A program made the position numbers and the translations under genes. A stretch of 64,000 nt of DNA from Microlunatus phosphovorus NM-1 (GTDB taxonomy: Bacteria > Actinomycetota > Actinomycetes > Propionibacteriales > Propionibacteriaceae), in contig NC_015635.1 in the NCBI RefSeq assembly GCF_000270245.1, forward strand, positions 5,394,001-5,458,000, given 5' to 3'. A model generated the notes under the pieces. That model saw only the letters and a list, made by a program, of their open reading frames with translations. It was not told the DNA's origin and did not search any database. Position 1 is the stretch's first letter. The number at the start of each line of letters is the position of its first letter. Of the stretch, positions 53,739 through 61,805 are shown in pieces.

Positions 53739-53926
53739 GCCCGACAACCCGAAGTGAGAGGTGGATCACTAGAAAAGAATCGGCAGACGATGTATCTCCA
53801 CGGCCGGAGCCGACTCGGGAGCAGTCAGAGGATTCGTCAGGGATCTTCTGTGGTGCGGAGGGAACCGATAGCTCAGGAGGAACGTCTCATCCGCGCCCTG
53901 TAAGCGCCGAAGAGACTGGAGATCGC

Positions 53927-54640
53927 ATGCCGACCATTGTTGTCGACCGCCCCTACTCCCCTGTCCGTGATAGCAACCCCGTCCGCCCGAGCAGCGCTGT
54001 CCGTCAGAGGAACGCTATCCGTCAGAGCAGCGCTGTCCGTCAGAGCAGCGCCCAGCCCTGTGTGCCGGTGGAGCCCCAGCGGTACGTCGAGCCGGGCCAG
54101 CCGGCCTGCGCGGCGTACCCGGAGCTCTTCCTCGATCCTGCCCTGGAGACCGAGCCGGTGCCGAGCGCGCCTGCCCGAGTACGCAGGCAGCATGCCGCGC
54201 TCGCCGCGGCGGCCACGGAGGTCTGCGCTTCCTGCCCGCTGCTGACCGCGTGTCTCTACCGCGCCGTGGTCGAGTACGACGTGGCCGGCTTCGTCGCCGG
54301 CACGACCGAGCGGCAGCGGTCAGCGATCCGCGATCTGCTGGAGATCGAGGTCGAGCCGGAAGACCTCGACAATCTCGCCGGAGTGGTCGGCGGTCAGCGC
54401 ACGGTGGACCACGACGAGGTCGTACGGCTGCGCAAGGCCCATCCCGAGGAGAGCCTGGAACGGATCGCCCGACGCCTCGGCTGCTCCCTTTCGACCGTGA
54501 AACGGCACCTGCGGAAGGAGCGTAAGCAGCCGTCCGGTGCCTCGCTGGCGGCCAGGCCGCGACCCACGCACACCGAGGTCCGGCAGGCCACGGCAGAAGT
54601 TCTTGCCGAAAACTCAGGATCCCGTCGCGCTGCGGCCTGA
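53927..54640 (+). CDS. WhiB-like iron-sulfur protein fused to a C-terminal helix-turn-helix
   Basis: A 237-residue regulator. The WhiB domain has four cysteines, C61 and C100-x2-C103-x5-C109, followed by GFVAGTTERQR (121-131), a variant of the usual GVWGG turn. Unlike typical 80-130-residue WhiB proteins, it has a ~40-residue N-terminal hexapeptide repeat region and a C-terminal helix-turn-helix (ESLERIARRLGCSLSTVKRHL, ~165-190) followed by a basic tail. GGAG precedes ATG 53927. It probably binds a [4Fe-4S] cluster and DNA; the target is unknown. A terminator and repeat copy C follow. Confidence 0.85.
   Translation: MPTIVVDRPYSPVRDSNPVRPSSAVRQRNAIRQSSAVRQSSAQPCVPVEPQRYVEPGQPACAAYPELFLDPALETEPVPSAPARVRRQHAALAAAATEVCASCPLLTACLYRAVVEYDVAGFVAGTTERQRSAIRDLLEIEVEPEDLDNLAGVVGGQRTVDHDEVVRLRKAHPEESLERIARRLGCSLSTVKRHLRKERKQPSGASLAARPRPTHTEVRQATAEVLAENSGSRRAAA
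53959..54048 (+). repeat. 18-bp tandem repeat (five units) inside the WhiB-like gene
   Basis: Units of 18 bases: three close copies (53995-54012, 54013-54030, 54031-54048, core cgctgtccgtcagagcag) preceded by two degenerate ones. They encode the hexapeptide series SPVRDS, NPVRPS, SAVRQR, NAIRQS, SAVRQS. Confidence 0.8.
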
Positions 54641-54660
54641 GAAACGGTACCTTTCAACTG

Positions 54661-54700
54661 AACGCTCACCTGGGAGACCGCAGGGCCTCGGGTGGGCGTT
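54661..54700 (+). terminator. Terminator of the WhiB-like gene
   Basis: 10-bp stem aacgctcacc / ggtgggcgtt (one G-T pair) with a 20-base loop, followed by ccctttactc. It begins 20 bases after the stop. Confidence 0.75.
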
Positions 54701-54718
54701 CCCTTTACTCATCACTCG

Positions 54719-54860
54719 CTGTGCTGGTCGTCACTCGCTGTTCCGCTGCGCGCCGGTTGATTCTGTCTTCCCTCGTCGTTCGCAGACGATAAAGCGTTGT
54801 CTGCTCACTCCTCAGTCCAGACAGAATCGGGCGCTCCGCTTCACGGCCGCTCGCGACGGG
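54719..54860 (-). repeat. Dispersed intergenic repeat, full copy C (inverted)
   Basis: The reverse complement aligns over 142 bases with 14976-15117, including both ends (cccgtcgcgagcggccgtga and gacgaccagcacagc). It fills most of the gap between the WhiB-like gene and serS. No ORF is evident. Confidence 0.85.
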
Positions 54861-54950
54861 GACTCGCTCGCTGACGCTCCCTCGTGGACCCCCGGCAGAG
54901 TCGCGCGGCCGCTCGCGACGGGGACTCACTCGCTGACGCTCGTTCGTGGA
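54844..54950 (+). repeat. 45-bp direct repeat overlapping copy C
   Basis: Two 45-base units, 54844-54888 and 54906-54950, differ at three positions; both begin cggccgctcgcgacgggg. The first overlaps the edge of the dispersed repeat, so the edge itself was duplicated. The second ends 35 bases before the serS stop. Confidence 0.85.
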
Positions 54951-54984
54951 TCCGGTCAGGGCCGTCCTAGCACTCGCGGCCGCG

Positions 54985-56256
54985 TCACACCGGGGAGAGG
55001 TGCGTGCGACCGCCGAGGAAGGGCTGGAGTGCGGCCGGCACCCGGACCGAGCCGTCCGCCTGCTGGTGGTTCTCCAGCAGCATGATGATCATCCGCGGCA
55101 TGGCGCACAGCGTCCCGTTCAGGGTGGCGACCGGTCCGACGCCGCCGGCGAACCGGCCCCGGATGTTCAGCCGTCGTGCCTGGAACTGGGTGCAGTTCGA
55201 GGTCGAGGTGATCTCCCGGTAGCGCTGCTGGGTCGGCAGCCAGCCCTCGCAGTCGAACTTGCGGGCCGCGCTCAGCCCGAGATCGCCGGCCGCGACATCA
55301 ATCACCCGGTACGGGATCTCGAGGGCATCGATGAACTGCTTCTCCCAGCTCAGCAGCCGAGCGTGCTCGGCCTCGGCGTCCTCAGGCGCGCAGAACACGA
55401 ACATCTCGACCTTGTCGAACCAGTGCACCCGGAAGATGCCGCGGGTGTCCTTGCCGTGGGCGCCCGCTTCACGTCGGAAGCAGGGGCTGTAGCCGACGTA
55501 GCGGCGTGGCAGTGACTCGGCGGGGAGGATCTCGTCGCTGTGGTACGCCGCCAGCGGCACCTCGGCCGTACCGACCAGATAGAGGTCATCGTCGGGCAGG
55601 TGATAGACGTCCTGGGCGGCCTGACCCAGGAATCCGGTGCCCTCCATCGCCGAAGGCCGCACCAACGACGGCGGGATGATCGGGACCAGCCCATTTCGCT
55701 GGGCTGTGCCGATCGCCAGGTTCAGCAGGGCAAGCTCGAGTTCGGCCCCTTGACCGGTCAGGAAGTAGAACCTCGATCCCGAGACCTTCGCACCGCGCTC
55801 GACGTCGATCGCACCCAGCAGCTGCCCCAACTCGAGGTGATCCCGAGGGGTGAAGCCCTCGGCGGCGAAGTCGCGAACGGTGCCTCGCTCCTCCAGCACC
55901 ACGAAGTTGTCCTCGCCACCAGCCGGGACGCCGTCGATGATCAGGTTCGGCACCGCTTTGAGCAACCGGTCGAAGCTCTCGCCGGCGTCACGCTCGGCGG
56001 CCTCGGCCTTCTTCACCTGCTCGGCGAGCTCCTTGGTCCGACCGAGCAGCTCGACCCGCTCCTCAGCCGAAGCCCGCGGGATCTGTTTGCCGAGTTCCTT
56101 CTGTTCGGCACGCAGCGCCTCGTACGCAGCGATGGACGCCCGACGCGCACTATCGGCCGCCAAGGCCTCGTCGACAATCGCCTCCGACTCCCCGCGAGCG
56201 CGTTGCGACGCCTTGATCCGGTCGGGCTCAGCGCGTAGCACCTTGACATCAATCAC
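54985..56256 (-). CDS. serS: Seryl-tRNA synthetase
   Basis: A 423-residue class II synthetase that charges all tRNA-Ser species (three are in this window). The N-terminal coiled-coil arm (residues ~30-100) recognises the long variable arm. Motif 2 is [20 protein letters not shown], and motif 3 includes [29 protein letters not shown] lies between. Length is standard. ATG start ([12 protein letters not shown]). It is divergent from the lipid kinase fusion. Confidence 0.97.
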   Translation of the reverse strand: MIDVKVLRAEPDRIKASQRARGESEAIVDEALAADSARRASIAAYEALRAEQKELGKQIPRASAEERVELLGRTKELAEQVKKAEAAERDAGESFDRLLKAVPNLIIDGVPAGGEDNFVVLEERGTVRDFAAEGFTPRDHLELGQLLGAIDVERGAKVSGSRFYFLTGQGAELELALLNLAIGTAQRNGLVPIIPPSLVRPSAMEGTGFLGQAAQDVYHLPDDDLYLVGTAEVPLAAYHSDEILPAESLPRRYVGYSPCFRREAGAHGKDTRGIFRVHWFDKVEMFVFCAPEDAEAEHARLLSWEKQFIDALEIPYRVIDVAAGDLGLSAARKFDCEGWLPTQQRYREITSTSNCTQFQARRLNIRGRFAGGVGPVATLNGTLCAMPRMIIMLLENHQQADGSVRVPAALQPFLGGRTHLSPV

Positions 56257-56332
56257 CGTGGCAGCCTATCCAGACCTGGTGTGACACGCACCGCGAATAC
56301 TTCAGTGCGGGCTCCAGGCCGGTGACGATGGG

Positions 56333-58045
56333 ATGATTCTGCCCATGACGCGCCGGCGCCGCAGGACGAGCTCCATCATCATCACCGTTTCCTTCGGCGT
56401 GGCGTTCATCGCCTGGTCGTTGTTGCTGTTCCATTCGCCGGCGCTGTGGGCCCTGGACGAGCGGCTGGTGGCGCCACCGCTCGATCCCATGTCCATCGGC
56501 GCGCAGGTGATGGCCGCCTTTGCCCTGCTGACCTGGCCGGGCCTGGAGTACATCGCCTTGGCCTGCCTGGCCGTCTGGGCCTTCCGACGGCGATTGCGTG
56601 CGCTCGCCACGGCCCTGCTGCTGACCGTGGCTCTCGGCTGGGGGTCCGCCGACCTGCTCAAGATCATCATCGCCCGGCCTCGACCGGCCGATCATCTGGA
56701 CGTCATCACCGCGATCGGCTACTCCTACCCCTCCGGGCACATGGTGGGCGTGGTGGCCTCCTGCGTCGCAGTCGGCGCGATCTTCCGCGTGATCCGGCGT
56801 AGTCCCGAGGCCAGGCTGCGATGGATGGTCGGTGCCTTGGTCCTGATCGCGTTGGTCGGCTTCAATCGGTGGTTCCTGGGCGCCCATCACATCGGTGATC
56901 TGATCGGGGGCGCCCTGCTCGGCGCCTTCGTCGCCAGCTTCAGCCTGGTCGTCTGCGGCGTCACGGTCCCCACCCCACACATCGACGTGGTCGAGATCGT
57001 CCGCGAGCGGCAGGTGGCGGCGAGTCCGCCGCCCGCCGCACCGCTGAAGCGATGCGCTGTCATCTACAACCCGGTGAAGGTCGTCGACAGTGTGGTCTTC
57101 CGTCGCCATGTGGAGTACGAGCTCACGTCCCGAGGCTGGGGTCCACCGCTGTGGCTGGAGACCACGGTCGACGACCCGGGGCGGGCCCAGACCGCCCAGG
57201 CGGTGGCTGAACGGGTCGACCTGGTGCTGGGTGCGGGCGGCGATGGCACCATACGGGTGATCTGCTCCGGTCTGGCCGGCACCGGCATCCCGTTCGGACT
57301 GATCCCGGCCGGTACGTCGAACCTGCTCGCTCGCAATCTCGGCATTCCTCGGGACGAGGCGGCAGCGCTTCGGGTTGCCCTGGACGGGCACGGCAAGACG
57401 ATCGACCTGGTCCGGCTGACCGCCGACGGCGGAAGTGAGGACTACTTCGCGGTGATGGCGGGCGTCGGCGTCGACGCGGTGATCATGCAGGACACCAATC
57501 CCGATCTGAAGAAGACCGTCGGCTCCGCTGCGTACTTCGTCTCGGCGGCCAAGAACGCCAACCATCCCGCGCTGCATGCCACCATCCGGGTCGACAACCA
57601 GCCGCCGATCCGGCGCAAGGCGGCGGTGATCGTGGTCGGCAACGTCGGTCTGCTGCCCAGCGGCATCCTGCTCATCCCCGACGCCAAGCCGGACGATGGT
57701 CTGCTCGATGTGCTGGTCGCCTCACCGCGGACGCTGCGGGACTGGACCCGGCTGATCACGCAGGTGCTGGCTCGCCGGCAGCGAGACGACGAGCAGCTCG
57801 ACCGGCTCACCGGACGGCGGGTGGAGATCACCGTCGAGCCTCGCGATCAGTATCAGATGGACGGCGACACGGTGGGCGACTGCGCTCGACTGGTGGCGGA
57901 GGTCGTTCCTGGTGCGCTCACAGTCCGGGTGGCACCGGTCCCGACTCAGCCCACTCCGGCGGCCGAGTCGAGCGACCAGAGCGATGAGGCCCAGGACGAG
58001 ACGCCGGCCTCCGCAGAGCCGGAACCGGTCCCCAGCCCACACTGA
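56333..58045 (+). CDS. PAP2 phosphatase - diacylglycerol kinase fusion
   Basis: A 570-residue protein joining two opposing lipid enzymes. Residues ~1-215 form a six-helix PAP2 phosphatase with KIIIARPRP, YPSGH and RWFLGAHHIGD (the three phosphatase motifs intact). Residues ~240-530 are a YegS/DgkB-type lipid kinase (VIYNPVKV, GAGGDGT near 300, PFGLIPAGTSNLLARNLG, MAGVGVDA). A proline/glutamate-rich tail ends the protein. It probably acts at the membrane on lipid phosphates. ATG 56333 or 56345 could be the start; neither has a strong ribosome binding site. Confidence 0.88.
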   Translation: MILPMTRRRRRTSSIIITVSFGVAFIAWSLLLFHSPALWALDERLVAPPLDPMSIGAQVMAAFALLTWPGLEYIALACLAVWAFRRRLRALATALLLTVALGWGSADLLKIIIARPRPADHLDVITAIGYSYPSGHMVGVVASCVAVGAIFRVIRRSPEARLRWMVGALVLIALVGFNRWFLGAHHIGDLIGGALLGAFVASFSLVVCGVTVPTPHIDVVEIVRERQVAASPPPAAPLKRCAVIYNPVKVVDSVVFRRHVEYELTSRGWGPPLWLETTVDDPGRAQTAQAVAERVDLVLGAGGDGTIRVICSGLAGTGIPFGLIPAGTSNLLARNLGIPRDEAAALRVALDGHGKTIDLVRLTADGGSEDYFAVMAGVGVDAVIMQDTNPDLKKTVGSAAYFVSAAKNANHPALHATIRVDNQPPIRRKAAVIVVGNVGLLPSGILLIPDAKPDDGLLDVLVASPRTLRDWTRLITQVLARRQRDDEQLDRLTGRRVEITVEPRDQYQMDGDTVGDCARLVAEVVPGALTVRVAPVPTQPTPAAESSDQSDEAQDETPASAEPEPVPSPH

Positions 58046-58071
58046 CCACCGCCTTCAGGCTTGTTGAGGCG

Positions 58072-58998
58072 TCAGGCGTGCCGGGCGCCCTCGTGCGCAG
58101 CGTGTCCGACCGGTTCCAGCTGGAACGTGCAGTGCTCGACGTCGAAGTGATGGCCGAGACACTCCCCCAGCCGGTCCAGCACTTCCCCGGACCGCCCTTC
58201 GGCCAGACACGCATCGTCGACCACCACGTGCGCGGACAGCACCGGGACTCCGCTGGTGATCGTCCAGGCGTGCAGGTCGTGGACGTCGACCACTCCGGGA
58301 AGCGTACGGATGTGCTCACGGACCATCGCCAGATCCACGCCCTTGGGCGCCGCCTCGAGCAAGACGTCGACCACGTCACGGAGCAGTGACCAGGCCCGAG
58401 GAAGGATCAGCACCACGATCGCCAGCGAGGCGACGGCGTCGGCGCGAACCCAGCCGGTCACCGCGATGACGACCGCGGCGACGATGACCGCGATCGAGCC
58501 GATCAGGTCGCCGAGCACCTCCAGGTAGGCACCACGCAAGTTGAGGCTCTCGTCTTTTCCACCCCGCAGGATCAGCAACCCGGCGGTGTTGGCGACGGCA
58601 CCGACGACGGCGACGCCGAGCATCAGATCGGAGTCCACCTGCTCGGGCTCCGACCAGCGCTGCACTGCTTGGATCAGCACCCACACCGCGATCCCGACCA
58701 GCAGCAGCCCGTTGCTGAGGGCGGCCAGGATCTCCACTCGCTGCAGTCCGAAGGTGCGGTTGGGCGTCGCCGGTCGCGCTGCCAGTGACGCTGCGATCAA
58801 GGCGATGATCAGACCGGTCGAATCGGTCAGCACGTGCCCGGCATCGGCCAGCAGCGCGAGCGAGCCGGAGAGCAGGCCGCCGATCACCTGCAGCACGAAG
58901 ACCCCCGCGCTGACGGCGAGGACGGCTATCAGTCGGCGTCGGTGCCTGCCGGTGGCCGTTCCGGCGCCGTGATCGTGGCCGTGTCCATGGCCGGTCAC
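58072..58998 (-). CDS. CDF-family divalent metal efflux transporter
   Basis: A 308-residue cation diffusion facilitator with a histidine-rich N-terminus (GHGHGHDHG) and six transmembrane helices. Metal site motifs are HVLTD in helix 2 and GDLIGS in helix 5 (LADAGHVLTDS, LEVLGDLIGSIAV). The cytoplasmic domain carries VHDLHAW and a histidine-containing tail. It probably exports zinc, cadmium or cobalt. The GTG start overlaps the ArsR stop (GTGA), so the exporter is translated only behind its repressor. Confidence 0.92.
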   Translation of the reverse strand: MTGHGHGHDHGAGTATGRHRRRLIAVLAVSAGVFVLQVIGGLLSGSLALLADAGHVLTDSTGLIIALIAASLAARPATPNRTFGLQRVEILAALSNGLLLVGIAVWVLIQAVQRWSEPEQVDSDLMLGVAVVGAVANTAGLLILRGGKDESLNLRGAYLEVLGDLIGSIAVIVAAVVIAVTGWVRADAVASLAIVVLILPRAWSLLRDVVDVLLEAAPKGVDLAMVREHIRTLPGVVDVHDLHAWTITSGVPVLSAHVVVDDACLAEGRSGEVLDRLGECLGHHFDVEHCTFQLEPVGHAAHEGARHA

Positions 58999-59408
58999 TC
59001 GATCACCGCTCCGGCGGTGGCGGCTTCGACCGGGTTGGCAACCCCGATGGCGTTCGTCGAACACAAGGCGACAGCGTCTCCGGTGGCAGCGAGCAAGCGC
59101 TCGGCCGCACCCAGCACATCCATCAGCTCGGGTTGCACAGCGAGCGAGTAGTGCGAGGAACGCCCGACCACGCGGACCGAGACCAAACCGCAGTCGCGTA
59201 GACAGGCGAGGTGAGCCGAGGTCGTGCTCTGGGCCAGGCCGAGGTGCGCGGTGAGATCGACCACCCGATGCTCACCCAGCGTCAGATGGCGCAGAATCGC
59301 CAGCCGGGCCGGATCGGCCAGGCTGCGGAACAGCGCGACGGCGGCCGTGACGTCGGACTCGGCCACGTCTTCGAGCGGCAGGGTCAGCTCCTCGCGATTC
59401 ATCGTCAT
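58995..59408 (-). CDS. ArsR/SmtB-family metal-responsive repressor
   Basis: A 137-residue winged-helix repressor: LFRSLADPARLAILRHLTLGEHRVVDL, recognition helix LGLAQSTTSAHLACLRDCGLV, wing VVGRSSHYSL. Cysteines in LRDCGL and ALCSTN could be metal ligands. I chose ATG 59408 (MTMNREELT) because a TTGACA/TTACAT promoter places the transcription start there (leaderless). It forms a self-regulated operon with the CDF exporter. Confidence 0.9.
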   Translation of the reverse strand: MTMNREELTLPLEDVAESDVTAAVALFRSLADPARLAILRHLTLGEHRVVDLTAHLGLAQSTTSAHLACLRDCGLVSVRVVGRSSHYSLAVQPELMDVLGAAERLLAATGDAVALCSTNAIGVANPVEAATAGAVIE

Positions 59409-59414
59409 ACGTCG

Positions 59415-59444
59415 ATGTAATCGGATCTGACCGTTGAATGTCAA
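59415..59444 (-). promoter_or_regulatory. Promoter of the arsR-CDF operon
   Basis: Minus strand TTGACA (59439-59444) is a perfect -35; TTACAT (59415-59420) is a fair -10, 18 bases apart. The -10 ends 6 bases before ATG 59408, predicting a leaderless mRNA. The repressor operator probably overlaps this segment, but I see no clean palindrome. Confidence 0.65.
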
Positions 59445-59468
59445 GAGGGCGTGAGTCAAAGGCCGCGG

Positions 59469-59717
59469 ATGCGCAAGAATCGAGCCATGCCAGCCGATCC
59501 GCCGCGCCGACGACGTACTCCCGGACCGCCGGGCACGAACATCCGCGCCGATATCGCGAAGACGGCCCGACTCTGGGGGCTGTCGCTGGTCTGCGCGACG
59601 GTCGGCGCGTACGTGGTCTGGCGGACGGACACCCTGCTGCCCGGCATCTACGCCTTCCTCATCACCTTGGCGGTGCTCGGCTTGGCCTTGTATGCCTACG
59701 AGCGACGACGGCGCTGA
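59469..59717 (+). CDS. Small membrane protein (82 aa), unknown function
   Basis: An 82-residue protein with a basic, proline-rich N-terminus and two transmembrane segments (WGLSLVCATVGAYVVW and LLPGIYAFLITLAVLGLALY) followed by a basic end (YERRRR). AAAGG lies 6 bases before ATG 59469; GTG 59451 and ATG 59487 are alternatives. Divergent from arsR. No family recognised. Confidence 0.6.
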   Translation: MRKNRAMPADPPRRRRTPGPPGTNIRADIAKTARLWGLSLVCATVGAYVVWRTDTLLPGIYAFLITLAVLGLALYAYERRRR

Positions 59718-59731
59718 GGTCCGGACTCGCG

Positions 59732-60439
59732 CTATCGATAGCCCAACGTGCTGATCGAGGCGTCCAGCACCTCGAGAGTCGACTTCGGGGTGTCGTTCGG
59801 CCGGCTGGAGAAGTAGAGCGAGTACGCCCCATCATCCAGGGGCAGCGCGATCACGAGGACCCGGTCGTAACGACTGGGCAGCCCGGCTACCCGGTAGTGC
59901 ACCTCACCGGAGACGACCGCGACCTCGTGGCCGCCGAGCCGGACCGTGTCGGCGGCCTGGTCGGTCAGCGTCGTCTTCTGGTCGGCGAAGAACCTGACCC
60001 TGATGTCCTCGAAGGCGGCCTGGGCAGTGGCGGCGGCGGTCGGCTTTGCGAGCTCGGCAGACAGCAGCCCGAAGCCGGCTGTTGCCGACCAGTTGTCAGT
60101 GCCGCGGAAGTTCGAGTGGACGGCGGCATCACAGACGACCGCGTCAGTGAGCAGCGAACCCAGCGGCCGGGGCGAGCGAGGACACAGGTACGGGTCGTTC
60201 GGCATGGTCACCGAGACCGGGCCCACAGTCGCCTTCCGCGTCGAGGCGGAATAGCCCAGCGTGGGTGCCGGCGGCGGGGGCGGGTCCAACGCGGGCCCGG
60301 TCGGCAGCCGGTCCGCGGTGAGCGTGACCGCGAGACTGACCAGCGCCAGCGCCGCAACGATGGCCGCCACAACCAACCCGATGGCCTTCGGCACCGCCAC
60401 GCCCTCCGGGCGTGGTTCCGTCGTGACCTGGGTGGACAT
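59732..60439 (-). CDS. Membrane-anchored exported protein (235 aa), unknown function
   Basis: A 235-residue protein with one N-terminal transmembrane helix (IGLVVAAIVAALALVSLAVTL, ~residues 20-40), a proline-rich spacer and an extracytoplasmic domain with two cysteines (YLCPRSPRPL, AVVCDAAV) that may pair. I chose ATG 60439 (MSTQVTTE), because TATCCT (60447-60452) ends 7 bases upstream (leaderless). No family recognised. It is convergent with the small membrane protein at 59469. Confidence 0.65.
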   Translation of the reverse strand: MSTQVTTEPRPEGVAVPKAIGLVVAAIVAALALVSLAVTLTADRLPTGPALDPPPPPAPTLGYSASTRKATVGPVSVTMPNDPYLCPRSPRPLGSLLTDAVVCDAAVHSNFRGTDNWSATAGFGLLSAELAKPTAAATAQAAFEDIRVRFFADQKTTLTDQAADTVRLGGHEVAVVSGEVHYRVAGLPSRYDRVLVIALPLDDGAYSLYFSSRPNDTPKSTLEVLDASISTLGYR

Positions 60440-60498
60440 GCTGGTCAGGATAGGCAACAGCTGGATTCGTATCCCTCAGCGTTGCCCGAAGGCGCAGA

Positions 60499-60528
60499 TA
60501 TGCGCATACATTGCTAGAATATGCGCAT
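60499..60528 (+). promoter_or_regulatory. Operator pair and -10 of the Xre-RES toxin-antitoxin module
   Basis: The palindrome tatgcgcata (60499-60508) and a second core atgcgcat (60521-60528) are 21 bases apart, two helical turns. The -10 TAGAAT (60515-60520) lies between them and ends 6 bases before ATG 60527. Binding would block the promoter directly, fitting antitoxin autorepression. Confidence 0.75.
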
Positions 60529-61114
60529 GACTGTCACAGCGCAGGATGTCCTCGCGCGACACTTCCCTGGGCTTACACCGGAAGAGGTTGACGTCGAGCT
60601 CAGCCGTACGCCGACAGCGGGTGCTGCACCGATCTCAGCGACCGCGATGCACTACCTCGCGGAGCACGGGGGCGAAGAGGCTCGCGCGGCGCTCGAACGG
60701 TACGACGAGATTGCCGTTCAACAGGACCAGGCGGTCACCACGGCACAGACGTTGGAGCAACTGCTGCGAACAAGTCTGACGATCAAGGAGGTGGCGACGG
60801 CGCTGGGCTTGTCTCGGTCCCGGATCTCGCATCGGATCAGGGACCGGAGCCTGTACGCGATCACCCTCCGGGACCGGCGCTATCTCCCCCGCTGGCAGTT
60901 CCGTCAGGAACCCGATGGGGGTTCGCAAGACACCATTCCCGGACTGACACAGATCGTGCCGGCCATCCCACGAGAGATGCACCCACTCGCGGTCGAGGCG
61001 TTCATGACCGAGCCCTTGGACGACCTCGGCGGCAGGTCACCGGTTGAGCACGTGTGCTCGTACGGGTCGGTCGAGGTCATCAAGGAGTGGCTGGACGCGC
61101 TGGGGAATCGGTGA
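60527..61114 (+). CDS. Antitoxin of the RES module (HTH protein)
   Basis: A 195-residue protein with a central helix-turn-helix (LTIKEVATALGLSRSRISHRI, ~residues 85-105) and a C-terminal domain resembling the Xre/MbcA/ParS toxin-binding domain (HPLAVEAFMTEPLDDL, then SVEVIKEWLDALG). It precedes and overlaps the RES-domain gene. The predicted mRNA is leaderless with ATG 60527; ATG 60521 is the alternative. It probably binds the two palindromes at its own promoter. Confidence 0.82.
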   Translation: MTVTAQDVLARHFPGLTPEEVDVELSRTPTAGAAPISATAMHYLAEHGGEEARAALERYDEIAVQQDQAVTTAQTLEQLLRTSLTIKEVATALGLSRSRISHRIRDRSLYAITLRDRRYLPRWQFRQEPDGGSQDTIPGLTQIVPAIPREMHPLAVEAFMTEPLDDLGGRSPVEHVCSYGSVEVIKEWLDALGNR

Positions 61115-61743
61115 GTCCTCGGTACCCCAAGCGCCCGACCAAGCCGCAGGCGCCGCTCACCCGCCGTGACAGCGACGTCCTGGTCGAACAGCCGGTCCTG
61201 TGGCGCGTCCACCGAACCGTCGGCGAGAACGTGCTGGCGTGGTCGGCGCTGCGGCACTGGGGACCGGCGGTCACCATGCGATTCGATCCGCATCCACCCC
61301 CAGCAGGGATCCATCGGGAGATCGGCGTCAGCTATGTCGCACTTGACCTCGCCACCGCCGTGGTGGAGGTCTTCCAGCAGCAGCGGGTCATCGATGTCGC
61401 AGGCGGTCGTCCCAAGGCGACCTCGTGGCGACCGACCCGGCCGTTGCACTTGCTGGACCTGACTGGCGATTGGGCACTGCGCAACGGTGCCTCCCACTCC
61501 CTGGTCTCGGGCCCGAGGTCAACCTGCCGGACCTGGGCCCGCGCGATTGCCGAGACCTGGCCGGATCTCGACGGACTCTGGAGCCAGAGCACACTGACGG
61601 GCCGCACCAACATCACCTTGTGGACCCCCGCCGCCGACTCGTTCCCCACCAACCCGGACTTCTCCGAATACCTCGATTCGGCTCCGCTCTGGGCGATCCT
61701 GCGAGAGATCACCCTGCGCTACCCGAGCTACCGGCTGATCTGA
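61111..61743 (+). CDS. RES-domain toxin
   Basis: A 210-residue RES-domain protein. The namesake residues are visible in order: Arg in LWRVHR, Glu in ATAVVEVF and a later Ser in the C-terminal half. Characterised RES toxins degrade NAD+ (for example MbcT). GTG 61111 overlaps the antitoxin stop (GTGA). Codon use and length are normal for the family. Confidence 0.85.
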   Translation: MSPRYPKRPTKPQAPLTRRDSDVLVEQPVLWRVHRTVGENVLAWSALRHWGPAVTMRFDPHPPPAGIHREIGVSYVALDLATAVVEVFQQQRVIDVAGGRPKATSWRPTRPLHLLDLTGDWALRNGASHSLVSGPRSTCRTWARAIAETWPDLDGLWSQSTLTGRTNITLWTPAADSFPTNPDFSEYLDSAPLWAILREITLRYPSYRLI

Positions 61744-61805
61744 GGCGCCTCCGCTGTCAGTGCCCGCAGATCTCGGACTCGAAGACAGTCTCGTGTGGTC
61801 GGCCA

